DNA from: a virus
Virus record (IMG/VR): IMGVR_UViG_3300025087_000039
Location: 61,598-125,597 of that record
Strand: one strand, 5' to 3'
Length of the DNA: 64,000 bases
In this document: positions 51,490 through 59,405 of the stretch, piece by piece
Position numbering within the stretch: position 1 is the first letter of the stretch
Layout of the letters: the number at the start of each line of letters is the position of its first letter
Notes under the pieces: generated by a model
Seen by the model: the letters and a program-made list of their open reading frames with translations, nothing else
Databases searched by the model: none
Told to the model about the DNA's origin: nothing
Translations under genes and position numbers: made by a program

Positions 51490-51735
51490 ATGAAAGGTTT
51501 AAGTCTTGAACTGAAAGATGCTTTTTATTGCAAAGGGTGTAAGGCATTATGGAATCTCGATGAAACAATGGATTGTGCCCTTCAATTTCCTCAGATCTTC
51601 AAAATTAAAAAAGATGGAAAAAAGTTTAGTTCTGGATTTAACATGCAAGTAATTCCCGCTGGACCTTGTTTTAAGCCATTGACCAATGAAGAATTTGAAG
51701 AGATTAAAAATAGTTTGAAAACAAGAAAAAGATAA
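51490..51735 (+). CDS. Small Cys-containing unknown protein
   Basis: An 81-residue protein with 'FYCKGCKALW', 'MDCALQF' and 'AGPCFKP', a possible single zinc site. The frame can begin at 51442, but ATG 51490 has an ideal aaaggaga site. It is tightly linked to the coiled-coil gene upstream. Confidence 0.55.
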   Translation: MKGLSLELKDAFYCKGCKALWNLDETMDCALQFPQIFKIKKDGKKFSSGFNMQVIPAGPCFKPLTNEEFEEIKNSLKTRKR

Positions 51736-51744
51736 TCACATAGC

Positions 51745-51966
51745 ATGAGTCTTAATTTAAGAGAGAGATTATTTTATCTTTCTAGCATTCTCTCATATCA
51801 AAGATGTGAAAATTGTAAATTTTTTAAATCTAAAAAAAGATCCATAGATGGAAAATGTTCAAAATTAAATATAAGTGTTGAATGTTTTAAGTATTGTGTA
51901 TATTTTAAAGTTCTAAGTTGGGAAGACTTTATCAGGAAAGGATTAAAAATACTTTTTCCATGGTAG
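51745..51966 (+). CDS. Small Cys-rich protein
   Basis: A 73-residue protein with RCENCKFFKS...GKCSKL...CFKYCVYF, the third short Cys protein of this kind here (compare 42018 and 48817). Its end overlaps the start of the J-domain gene by a few bases. Function unknown. Confidence 0.5.
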   Translation: MSLNLRERLFYLSSILSYQRCENCKFFKSKKRSIDGKCSKLNISVECFKYCVYFKVLSWEDFIRKGLKILFPW

Positions 51967-53003
51967 GAGATAAAAACTCCATTTTATCTGGAGAAGAAAT
52001 ACTTAAGATCAAGCATCCCGAGATATTATTCAAGGAGCCAGATCAAATAGATCAAATATTTATCAAGTTGGCTCATAGATGGCATCCTGATAAATGTAAA
52101 GAAAAAAATGCTGGTGAAGTATTTAAACATATAAATAAATTAAGAAAATTAGCAAAGGAAAAAGTAAAAGAAAATATTTGGGATTATCCAAATCTTTTAA
52201 TTTTGAAAATTAAAGGAAAAATTATAAGGTTTAAATATTTAACTCAACATGAAATCAACGTAGGAAAAATGTATGTGGGTAATTCACTTGTCATGTTTGT
52301 AATTGATCAGGATAAAAAAGATTTATATTTGAATGGATTTAAAAATATAAATAAGTTTAAATTTTATTCTGAAGATATGAAAAATGAAATGATTAAATAT
52401 TTACCTCAGATTGAAAAATCTTTTAGTACGGATGATAATAAATATGTTTTAATTTTAAAGAAAACTCCAGATGTTTTTGTTTTAAAGGATATATTAAATT
52501 ATTTTAAAGGAAAGATTGACCCTGTGCATGTTGCCTGGATTTTAAATTCATTATACAATATAGCTTGTTATTTAAATTATGCAAAATTGGTTCATAATGA
52601 TTTTTCCCAAACCTCAATATTTTTATCACCAAAATATCATAGTGGATTACTTTTGGGAGGATGGTGGTTTTCTTCTGATATTGGCTCAAAAATAGAATTA
52701 ATTCCAAAAAGAACTAAAGAACTTTTACCCACAAGAATTATCAAAGAAAAAACTTATGATTCGATTATTGATTTAGAATTGATCAAACAAATCGGTAGAG
52801 AATTATTAGGAGATCCAACAGGAATAAAATTAAGAACCATGAAAATACCTTTGCCTATTTGTGAATATTTATTAATGCCATCGACATCTAATCCAGTCGA
52901 TGAATATAAAAATTGGGGAGAAATTTTAACAGAGGTTTTTGGAAAAAGAAAATTTGTCAAAATGGACATAGAAAAAAAAGATCTGTACGAAAGGGTTGAA
53001 TAG
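51960..53003 (+). CDS. J-domain (DnaJ-like) protein fused to a pseudokinase-like domain
   Basis: A 347-residue fusion. The N-terminal ~75 residues form a J domain with the diagnostic HPD in 'HRWHPDKCKEK', the signature for stimulating Hsp70 ATPases. The C-terminal ~200 residues resemble a protein kinase fold: 'LVHNDFSQTSIFL' stands where kinases have HxD...N, but the expected Asn is Ser and the DFG metal-binding motif is replaced by 'LLLGGWW', so catalysis is doubtful. The frame extends to a TTG at 51918; ATG 51960 is used here but neither has a good ribosome site. The vWA gene starts 1 nt after its stop, suggesting a joint complex. Confidence 0.7.
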   Translation: MVGDKNSILSGEEILKIKHPEILFKEPDQIDQIFIKLAHRWHPDKCKEKNAGEVFKHINKLRKLAKEKVKENIWDYPNLLILKIKGKIIRFKYLTQHEINVGKMYVGNSLVMFVIDQDKKDLYLNGFKNINKFKFYSEDMKNEMIKYLPQIEKSFSTDDNKYVLILKKTPDVFVLKDILNYFKGKIDPVHVAWILNSLYNIACYLNYAKLVHNDFSQTSIFLSPKYHSGLLLGGWWFSSDIGSKIELIPKRTKELLPTRIIKEKTYDSIIDLELIKQIGRELLGDPTGIKLRTMKIPLPICEYLLMPSTSNPVDEYKNWGEILTEVFGKRKFVKMDIEKKDLYERVE

Positions 53004-53004
53004 A

Positions 53005-53925
53005 ATGGGATATTCCCGGTGGGATGATAAATCGTGGTCGGCATATAGTTCGACAAAAACCAAAGGAAAATCAACTTCGGCAATTTTCACATCAAGTCGT
53101 TTACATCCTGAATTTGATCCATCAAAAATCACTATTCGTGAATCAAGAGACTCAGATTTAAATCCAAAATCAAATGCAATTATCATCGCTTTGGATGTGT
53201 CTGGATCAATGGGAATTTTAGCTGACGCAATGATCAGAGAAGGCCTCAATATTCTCTTAACAGAAATTTATGCAAGAAAACCAGTTGAAGATCCTCATGT
53301 AATGTTGATGGGCATTGATGATGTTGAAGTGGGAGATGAAGTTCCCCTTCAAGTCACTCAATTTGAGGCTGATATTAAATTGGCTGAACAGCTTCAGAAA
53401 ATTTTTCTTGAACATGGTGGCGGCGGAAATCATTATGAATCTTATGCATTGGCGTGGTATTTTGCCGCGACAAGAACAAGCATTGATTGTTTTGAAAAAC
53501 GAGGACAAAAAGGAGTTCTTTTCACCATCGGTGATGAAGAACCCACTCCTTATCTTCGTGCAAATGATATTAAAAAGGTTATGGGAACTGGACCCCAAAC
53601 CGATTTAAACTCTGAAGAATTGTTAACTATGGTTAGACGTCAATATGATGTTTATCATATTATGGTTGAACAAGGAAATCATTTTCGGAGTTATGGTGAT
53701 AGAGTCACAAAAAAATGGCGTGATATTTTGGGACAAAATGCGATCCTTCTTCCTGATCATACCAAAATTTCTGAAACCATTGTTTCGATCCTTCAATTGA
53801 GAAGTGGAAAAGATAAGGATGAAATTTTATCAAGTTGGGATGGCAGTACAGCCGTTTCTGTTCGTAAATCAATTAATGATCTTGTTGTATCCAAAATTGA
53901 TTCCTCAGAAATAGTTTCTTTATAA
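53005..53925 (+). CDS. von Willebrand factor A domain protein
   Basis: A 306-residue vWA protein with the metal-ion-dependent adhesion site 'IALDVSGSMG' (about residues 66-75) and later 'FTIGDEEPTPY', plus a Gly run HGGGGNH. The Ser/Lys/Trp-rich N-terminus (first ~45 residues) looks flexible. It directly follows the J-domain/pseudokinase gene. vWA proteins paired with kinase-like proteins are known in TerY-type and chaperone-like systems. ATG 53005 is preferred over a TTG at 52996. A hairpin follows. Confidence 0.82.
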   Translation: MGYSRWDDKSWSAYSSTKTKGKSTSAIFTSSRLHPEFDPSKITIRESRDSDLNPKSNAIIIALDVSGSMGILADAMIREGLNILLTEIYARKPVEDPHVMLMGIDDVEVGDEVPLQVTQFEADIKLAEQLQKIFLEHGGGGNHYESYALAWYFAATRTSIDCFEKRGQKGVLFTIGDEEPTPYLRANDIKKVMGTGPQTDLNSEELLTMVRRQYDVYHIMVEQGNHFRSYGDRVTKKWRDILGQNAILLPDHTKISETIVSILQLRSGKDKDEILSSWDGSTAVSVRKSINDLVVSKIDSSEIVSL

Positions 53926-53932
53926 TTGGAAT

Positions 53933-53963
53933 GGGGGCATATCTCGAAAGGGATATGTCCCCC
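53933..53963 (+). terminator. GC-rich stem-loop before the PurA-like gene
   Basis: An 11-bp stem (gggggcatatc 53933-53943 with 53952-53963) with one bulged T and an 8-nt loop, 7 bp after the vWA stop and only 7 bp before the next ATG. No T-run follows. It could terminate the upstream transcript or, being so near the start codon, hinder translation of the downstream gene. Confidence 0.7.
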
Positions 53964-53970
53964 AACCATC

Positions 53971-55167
53971 ATGAAAGACGCTAAGGTTGTTATCGGCTCT
54001 AATTTTGGTGATGAAGGCAAAGGACTTTTTACAGATTATCTTTCTAATAAATTTAAAGAAAGTGGGATAGTCATACGATTTAATGGAGGTTCTCAGGCAG
54101 CACATTCTGTACAATTAGAAAATGGAAAAAGACATGTTTTTGGACATTTTGGTGCAGGAACTTTTAATAATGTTCCAACTTTTTTAAGTAGATATTTTAT
54201 TGTAAATCCTTATGTATTTTTAGATGAATATGAATTACTTAAAAATTATAACCCTATTGTTTTTGTTGATAAAGAATGTATTGTCACAACCCCATTTGAT
54301 GTATTGATAAATCATATAATTGAGGAAAAACGAGGAGATAAAAAACATGGTAGTTGTGGTCTAGGAATAAATGAAACAATTGAAAGATCTTTAAATAATA
54401 ACAGATATTTAATCGAAGTTTCTGATCTATTAAAAAATCCAAAAGAACTTAAAGATAAATTAAGATTAATAAAAGAAGAATATTTTTTTAATAGATTACG
54501 AATTTTAGGAATAGAAAATATTGATGATAAATATAAGGAAAGATTATATAATGAAAATATAATTGAAAATTTTATTTTGGATTGTCAAGAATTTATTAAA
54601 AAAATTATAATTCCTTCTGATTTAAATTTTGTTAAAAATAAGAATATTATTTTTGAAGGGGCTCAAGGGCTTCTCTTAGATCAAAATCATAAATGGTTTC
54701 CTCATGTCACCAGATCAAATACCGGATTAAAAAATGTAATTGAACTTTGTAATGATTTTGAAATTTCTAAGTTAGATATTTATTATATTACAAGAACATA
54801 TATGACGAGACATGGGGCTGGCCCATTTCCGACAGAACAACCAGAAAAAATATATTCTAAAATTATTGATAAAACTAATATCCCTAATAATTTTCAAGGT
54901 AGTTTGAGATTCGGATATTTAGATATTCCCTTAATGAATGACACAATAAATTTTGATTTAATATATGCAAATAAATTTATAATACGAAAAAATATTGTAA
55001 TTACTTGTATGGATCAGGTAGATGAAGATATACCTTTCAAAGATTTATATGATATTTTAAAATTAAGAAAAGAATTATTTCCTAATTTTCTAAAAGTAAC
55101 TTTAGGGTTTGATAGATTTATTTGTAGTTATGGGCCAACAAGAAATGATATCTTAAATAGATTTTAG
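53971..55167 (+). CDS. Adenylosuccinate synthetase-like enzyme (PurA/PurZ family)
   Basis: A 398-residue PurA-family ligase: P-loop GSNFGDEGKG at residues 9-18, 'NGGSQAAHSVQLENGKRHVF', 'GHFGAGTF', 'IIFEGAQGLLLDQNHKWFPHVTRSNTG' (as two adjacent motifs) and 'YMTRHGAGPFPTE'. PurA joins Asp to IMP; the phage PurZ branch uses dGMP to make 2-aminoadenine. Here the catalytic Asp of GDEGKG is kept, which argues for PurA-like chemistry, while AGHT is changed to AAHS. An in-frame ATG at 53926 would run through the hairpin and is rejected. An HD-domain gene follows, a pairing seen in Z-genome phages, so the substrate deserves testing. Confidence 0.82.
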   Translation: MKDAKVVIGSNFGDEGKGLFTDYLSNKFKESGIVIRFNGGSQAAHSVQLENGKRHVFGHFGAGTFNNVPTFLSRYFIVNPYVFLDEYELLKNYNPIVFVDKECIVTTPFDVLINHIIEEKRGDKKHGSCGLGINETIERSLNNNRYLIEVSDLLKNPKELKDKLRLIKEEYFFNRLRILGIENIDDKYKERLYNENIIENFILDCQEFIKKIIIPSDLNFVKNKNIIFEGAQGLLLDQNHKWFPHVTRSNTGLKNVIELCNDFEISKLDIYYITRTYMTRHGAGPFPTEQPEKIYSKIIDKTNIPNNFQGSLRFGYLDIPLMNDTINFDLIYANKFIIRKNIVITCMDQVDEDIPFKDLYDILKLRKELFPNFLKVTLGFDRFICSYGPTRNDILNRF

Positions 55168-55181
55168 AAAAAGGGGATCAT

Positions 55182-56360
55182 ATGCTAGATAAAGGAAAGT
55201 TTCTTAGTATCTTTCTTAAAAGATTTCCAACCTTTCCTCATAGAATGAGAAGTTGTTTACATTCTTATTCTTCAGAAAATTTATCTCCTTATCATTTAGA
55301 GGATGATTGCTGGTCTCATACAATGATGGTTTATGAATCCATTAAAATTCATGATTTTACCGAAAATGAAGAATATAAAGTCATAGCGTGTTTAATCTCT
55401 GCATTATGTCATGACGCTGGAAGACAATTTACAAGAGAATCTCATAAACCAGGGAGAATCAATTTTGGAGGGCATGAATATGCCGGAGTTCAATTTGCAA
55501 TAGATGTTTGTTTTGATTTATTTTATAAAGCTGAAATTAAAGATTCATGTTCTGAACTTTTTTTAAATAGAAAATATTTTAAAGATATTTTAGAAATTGT
55601 GGTTTATTGTGTTTCAGCACATAATAGTCTCGATGAACTTTATTTACCTGAACAATTCATATCATTTTTAAATCAAAATAAAGATCTCGCTGATGTTCTT
55701 TTGAGATTAAGGAATGCTGATATTCAAGGACAAATTAGCATTGATCTATATTCAAGAATAAGCAAATTGGAGACGGCTGAAAGATTGAGAAATAGTATTA
55801 TTCATTTTAAGGAAAAAGAACAAGATAATTATGGAGAAGTGATTTTATTTTGCGGAATTCCAGGGGTAGGAAAAGACTTTTATGGAAATGGTTATTCAGA
55901 AATGTTTGGATCTAATTTTGAAGTTTTAACATATGATAAATGTAGGGTTGAATATTTTATTAGCAAACACCCAAAAATAAAAAATCATATGAACGATTTA
56001 GAAATTTATAGCGAAGCGTATAAAACATGTACTGATGAAATTGCTTTAAATCTAATAGGAGAAAAAATTATTGAGAGAGTTAATAAGAATGAATTTCCAA
56101 TTATAATTTCAAATACTTATACCACTTTTAAAACAAGATCAAAAATTATTAAACTCATTCAAAATAAAATAAAAAGAAATATAAAAATTTCTTGTGTATA
56201 TATTTTATCTCCCTTAAATCAGGCAATTGATTTAGATTTTAATAGAAAAGATCATATAGTTGGAAAGGATGTTATAATGAAATTTGCTATGCATCAAGAA
56301 TTGCCTTCAATGTCTGAAGGATTTATCTCAGTTGATTTTATTCCAAATATAATTATATGA
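55182..56360 (+). CDS. HD phosphohydrolase fused to a P-loop kinase
   Basis: A 392-residue two-domain protein. The N-terminal half is an HD domain: an early His in 'CWSHTMMVY', the HD pair in 'SALCHDAGRQF', a later His in 'CVSAHNS' and Asp in 'RNADIQG'. The C-terminal half has a Walker A motif 'FCGIPGVGKDFYG' (about residues 225-237) and looks like a polynucleotide- or small-molecule kinase (AAA_33/PNK-like). Such fusions could process RNA ends (phosphatase plus kinase), consistent with the RNA ligases and RlaP-like gene, or hydrolyse nucleotides. The ribosome site is aaaagggg. Confidence 0.8.
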   Translation: MLDKGKFLSIFLKRFPTFPHRMRSCLHSYSSENLSPYHLEDDCWSHTMMVYESIKIHDFTENEEYKVIACLISALCHDAGRQFTRESHKPGRINFGGHEYAGVQFAIDVCFDLFYKAEIKDSCSELFLNRKYFKDILEIVVYCVSAHNSLDELYLPEQFISFLNQNKDLADVLLRLRNADIQGQISIDLYSRISKLETAERLRNSIIHFKEKEQDNYGEVILFCGIPGVGKDFYGNGYSEMFGSNFEVLTYDKCRVEYFISKHPKIKNHMNDLEIYSEAYKTCTDEIALNLIGEKIIERVNKNEFPIIISNTYTTFKTRSKIIKLIQNKIKRNIKISCVYILSPLNQAIDLDFNRKDHIVGKDVIMKFAMHQELPSMSEGFISVDFIPNIII

Positions 56361-56617
56361 ACGAAATAGAAAGATTTCAACATATTCTTGAAAATGTGAA
56401 CGATTCATTAAAGAGGATTCAGGAGGCAGGCTCATATTTTTTAAATGGAGATAAAACAGAATCTTCAAATATTTTACATTCTGAAAATGTTAAATTATCT
56501 TTAGTAGGAAAAGAAATAGAATATTTAATAAATATGATCAAACCAAGAAAAGAATATTCTCAACCTAAACCAAAAGTAATATGCTTAGAGGATTCGAAAG
56601 GAAAAGTCTATGACTGA
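56357..56617 (+). CDS. Small unknown helical protein
   Basis: An 86-residue mainly helical protein ('NEIERFQHILENVNDSLKRI'), overlapping the HD-kinase gene by 4 bp and the methyltransferase gene by 8 bp. No family recognised; it may form a coiled-coil dimer. Confidence 0.55.
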   Translation: MNEIERFQHILENVNDSLKRIQEAGSYFLNGDKTESSNILHSENVKLSLVGKEIEYLINMIKPRKEYSQPKPKVICLEDSKGKVYD

Positions 56618-57218
56618 GCAATCCCGTATGCCAAAAACTATTCTGAATGTCGCAAGTGGAAAATTAATGCCATTTGATTCTGAAAATGATATTGTTGTAA
56701 ATATTGACCCAATATATTCAACCCCTCCTTTATACCCTGAAAGTTTAGAAAAAATATTGAATTCAAAAATTGGAAATCAAAAATACTTTTTTAAGTATCA
56801 CTGGGATAATTTTTATATTGAAAATCCAACTCTTTTATTTGATAAAATATGTATTTATCGATTTTTGGAACATGTTGAATTTACGGCGGTTCCTTATTTT
56901 ATTTATGTCATGTCACAACTTCTTAAACCAAATGGAATTATTGATGTCATTGTTCCTGACTATGAAAAATTATCAGGAATGATTTTAAATGAGTCGCCAG
57001 GAACAGCAGGATGGGAATTACATAATATCATTTTGACAACTGAAATGTTAAATACCCCGGAAGACCCTCATGCAAGTATTTGGACTGAAGATCGTCTTAT
57101 TTATTATTTTGATCTTGAAAAATATTTTAGGGATATTGAAGTAAGATCTGATTTTTCATTGGATGGTCGTGATATTTATTTGCGGATGATAGCTAAAAGA
57201 AATGAGCTTATATCATGA
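56610..57218 (+). CDS. Class I SAM-dependent methyltransferase-like protein
   Basis: A 202-residue protein with a degenerate SAM-binding motif I 'ILNVASGKLMPF', acidic 'VVNIDP' (motif II) and 'IYRFLEHV...LLKPNGIIDVIVPDY' as seen in Methyltransf_11-type enzymes. The GxGxG loop is reduced to ASGK, so activity is uncertain. The substrate could be a small molecule or the O-antigen; nothing in the neighbourhood decides. ATG at 56610 has aaaggaaa upstream. Confidence 0.7.
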   Translation: MTEQSRMPKTILNVASGKLMPFDSENDIVVNIDPIYSTPPLYPESLEKILNSKIGNQKYFFKYHWDNFYIENPTLLFDKICIYRFLEHVEFTAVPYFIYVMSQLLKPNGIIDVIVPDYEKLSGMILNESPGTAGWELHNIILTTEMLNTPEDPHASIWTEDRLIYYFDLEKYFRDIEVRSDFSLDGRDIYLRMIAKRNELIS

Positions 57219-57460
57219 TAATTATTTTAACGCCTTCAGATTTAAAAGCAAATCTCTCGGCTCATGATGCAATTGGGTTAGAACATTTTAATTCTATAAT
57301 TTTTGATTGTTCTAAATATGCTGATTTAGTTTTATATATTCATATGAATGGCGGAAAGATTTTGAAATCCAGAAGTGATGAATATTTTAATAATGAATTG
57401 ATCAATGATGAAAAAGTAGAAACTATAATTTTTAACGAAGTTAATAAAACAATTAATTAA
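57215..57460 (+). CDS. Small unknown protein
   Basis: An 81-residue alpha/beta protein ('FNSIIFDCSKYADLVLYIHMNGG'), overlapping the methyltransferase gene by ATGA. No family recognised. Confidence 0.5.
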   Translation: MIIILTPSDLKANLSAHDAIGLEHFNSIIFDCSKYADLVLYIHMNGGKILKSRSDEYFNNELINDEKVETIIFNEVNKTIN

Positions 57461-57461
57461 A

Positions 57462-57650
57462 ATGATGAATTTTTTAGAAAATGATTTATTTCCGATAGCG
57501 TTTTTAATTATTGTCGTATCACTATTTTTATTAATTGAGTTTCCTGAAATAAAAAAATATATTATAATTAGAACAAAATGTATGATAATTAAAATAAAAA
57601 CAAATATGTTAAGAATTTGTAATTATAAAAAATTTACAGTTAAGCTATAA
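57462..57650 (+). CDS. Small single-pass membrane protein (copy 1 of 3)
   Basis: A 62-residue protein with one transmembrane helix (about residues 8-27), an acidic 'EFPEIKKYI' and a basic amphipathic tail ending YKKFTVKL. It shares this plan and tail with the proteins at 58049 and 58762. Confidence 0.55.
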   Translation: MMNFLENDLFPIAFLIIVVSLFLLIEFPEIKKYIIIRTKCMIIKIKTNMLRICNYKKFTVKL

Positions 57651-57654
57651 TAAA

Positions 57655-58056
57655 ATGAAAAAGACAAATGGTTTCACCCTTCTTGAGATTTTAATATCTA
57701 TATTTTTATTAGCAGTTGGACTTTTGGGAGTAATAACTTTAGTCTATACAATAATTAAAACAAATGATCTTTCCAAGAATATTACAAAATCAACAAAATT
57801 AGCAGAAAACACCATAGAGAGTGAAATCACACATATATTTCTTGAAGAAAATTTTCCTGAAACAGATATCTCATATACCAGAGATTATAATGAAATATAT
57901 CAATATGAAGAATTTAAAGAAGTCGTTAAAATTAAATCTAACAATCCAACAAAAAATATGTGTTCTTTAAATGTGATAATTTATTGGGATAATGATCAAA
58001 AAAAGACAGAATTTAATATGATCATAAAAGATACGAGGAGTGAAAAAGATGATTGA
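57655..58056 (+). CDS. Type IV prepilin-like protein (PilV/minor pseudopilin type)
   Basis: A 133-residue protein with a class III (prepilin) signal: short basic leader MKKTNG, cleavage expected after Gly6, mature Phe+1, Glu+5 (GFTLLEILIS) and a long hydrophobic helix 'IFLLAVGLLGVITLVYTII', closely resembling the PilV/GspI opening. The soluble region is short, with one Cys and an 'NVIIYWDNDQ' strand typical of minor pilins. Host prepilin peptidase would have to process it. A phage-encoded pilin-like protein could interfere with or decorate host type IV pili or secretion systems. It lies between small membrane-protein genes. Confidence 0.82.
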   Translation: MKKTNGFTLLEILISIFLLAVGLLGVITLVYTIIKTNDLSKNITKSTKLAENTIESEITHIFLEENFPETDISYTRDYNEIYQYEEFKEVVKIKSNNPTKNMCSLNVIIYWDNDQKKTEFNMIIKDTRSEKDD

Positions 58057-58222
58057 AAATATAATTATTCATGTATCAATTTTACTTTCTTTTTCTATTA
58101 TTTTTGTAATAGTTGGGACTGTAATTTCAGATGTCATTTCTAATGATTCAGAATTGATAAAAGGTATTTTCAATTCATTAAAAAAGAAAATTTTAAAACA
58201 TAGAAAAATAGTTATAAAATAG
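58049..58222 (+). CDS. Small single-pass membrane protein (copy 2 of 3)
   Basis: A 57-residue protein: transmembrane helix about residues 5-26, then 'SELIKGIFNSLKKKIL' and a basic tail ending RKIVIK, aligning with 58762 ('FELIKEIFQLVKRKIE...RFVIR'). A GTG at 58040 is in frame, but ATG 58049 has the better-spaced cgaggag site. It overlaps the prepilin gene. Confidence 0.55.
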   Translation: MIENIIIHVSILLSFSIIFVIVGTVISDVISNDSELIKGIFNSLKKKILKHRKIVIK

Positions 58223-58280
58223 TTTATACATATTTGTATTTTTTTTAAGACAGGAGTTCTTTCAAACTTAGGAGAAAAAT

Positions 58281-58724
58281 ATGGAGCAGATAAGCAATTT
58301 TATAGGAGACTATGGATTTTTATCAAATTTTTATGATTCAGAAATTATAGATAATGATGGCATAAAATATAAAACCGTAGAACATTATTATCAAGCTCAA
58401 AAAACTTTAGATTTGAATGATCAAGAAAAAATAAGAAATTCACCATCTCCGGGAATTGCTAAAAAATTAGGAAGAAAAGTTGTTATGAGAAACGACTGGG
58501 ATAAAGTAAAAATATTTATTATGGAAAAAGCATTGAGAATGAAATTTAATCAAAACTTAGAACTAAAGAAAAAGTTAATAGAAACAAATGGTTATGAATT
58601 AATTGAAGGAAATTGGTGGCATGATACATATTGGGGCGTTTGCAATGGAAAAGGACAAAACCATTTAGGACAATTATTAATGAAATTGAGAAATGAATAT
58701 ATTTTGGGGTTAACTAAATTCTAA
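58281..58724 (+). CDS. NADAR (YbiA-like) domain protein
   Basis: A 147-residue NADAR/DUF1768 protein: 'FLSNFYDSEI', 'KYKTVEHYYQAQKTLD', 'IRNSPSPGIAKKLGR', 'ALRMKFNQN' and the C-terminal 'DTYWGVCNGKGQNHLGQLLMKLR' (as contiguous motifs). The E. coli homolog YbiA acts as an N-glycosidase on riboflavin intermediates, and related phage/bacterial NADAR proteins have been linked to removal of ADP-ribose from nucleic acid. With the macro-domain protein at 49722 it gives the phage two ADP-ribose-related enzymes. The ribosome site is ttaggaga. Confidence 0.88.
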   Translation: MEQISNFIGDYGFLSNFYDSEIIDNDGIKYKTVEHYYQAQKTLDLNDQEKIRNSPSPGIAKKLGRKVVMRNDWDKVKIFIMEKALRMKFNQNLELKKKLIETNGYELIEGNWWHDTYWGVCNGKGQNHLGQLLMKLRNEYILGLTKF

Positions 58725-58761
58725 ATCTACGTTTCATAGTTTGCCGAAAAAGGAGAACGAG

Positions 58762-58962
58762 ATGATCACCTTAGGCTATGCGATGTTAGAAGTAATGTTA
58801 AAGATAATTCTTGGAATTTCTATTTCTTTTATCACTATTCTTTTAGTTCTCATTATTACGGATATTATGTTTCGGGATTTTGAACTTATAAAAGAAATTT
58901 TTCAATTAGTAAAGAGAAAAATTGAAAAAATTACTAATTATAAAAGATTTGTTATTCGATGA
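58762..58962 (+). CDS. Small single-pass membrane protein (copy 3 of 3)
   Basis: A 66-residue protein with a transmembrane helix at about residues 9-32, followed by 'FELIKEIFQLVKRKIEKI' and the tail NYKRFVIR. The frame starts at a TTG at 58741, but ATG 58762 has aaaggag at good spacing. It is related to 58049 and 57462. It overlaps the next gene by ATGA. Confidence 0.55.
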   Translation: MITLGYAMLEVMLKIILGISISFITILLVLIITDIMFRDFELIKEIFQLVKRKIEKITNYKRFVIR

Positions 58963-59345
58963 GTGATAATTTTAAAGATACTTTAAAATTAATTTCAATT
59001 GAAAAATCTATTGAAAGATTGGTTAACAAAAAAGAAAAATGTATTAAAAAAATTATAGAAGAATGGAAAGAAATTGTTTGGCTTTATTTAGAAGAAACTA
59101 ATCCTGGACATTTTGAAGGACATAAAAAATCTTTTGGAAGAAATTCAAGAAAATTTGATGAGTATAAAGAAGGAGTTTTAAAACATTTAGAATTTGAAAA
59201 GATAAATATGAAATATAATCAAATAGTTTTTAAAATTGGCGTAGACCATAAGGAATTAATATTTTTGAATCTAAGACTTATATATTTTAGACACATGACT
59301 CGAGAAGAATTAAAAGCAGAATTCAGAAGGTATATAAAAGATTAA
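58959..59345 (+). CDS. Unknown protein whose 3' end is duplicated downstream
   Basis: A 128-residue Lys/Glu-rich helical protein ending 'LRLIYFRHMTREELKAEFRRYIKD'. The coding sequence of this C-terminal end is present again at 59841-59915 without the rest of the gene, as part of a 118-bp direct repeat. Function unknown. Confidence 0.6.
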   Translation: MSDNFKDTLKLISIEKSIERLVNKKEKCIKKIIEEWKEIVWLYLEETNPGHFEGHKKSFGRNSRKFDEYKEGVLKHLEFEKINMKYNQIVFKIGVDHKELIFLNLRLIYFRHMTREELKAEFRRYIKD

Positions 59346-59389
59346 TATGAAAATTGATAATGTATGGTATATAAATGAGGAAAAATATA
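59272..59389 (+). repeat. 118-bp direct repeat, copy 1
   Basis: Runs from taagacttat to aaaaatata and matches 59841-59958 with only a handful of mismatches. It contains the 3' end of the 58959 gene plus the first ~14 codons of a truncated copy of the 59916 gene (20-codon stub starting at 59347). Confidence 0.9.
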
Positions 59390-59405
59390 TGATAAGGAGA
59401 GAGTT

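Noticed and set aside
53926-53970. Earlier ATG for the PurA-like gene
   Set aside because: It would translate through the stem-loop and add residues absent from the PurA family; the family's N-terminus begins at 53971.
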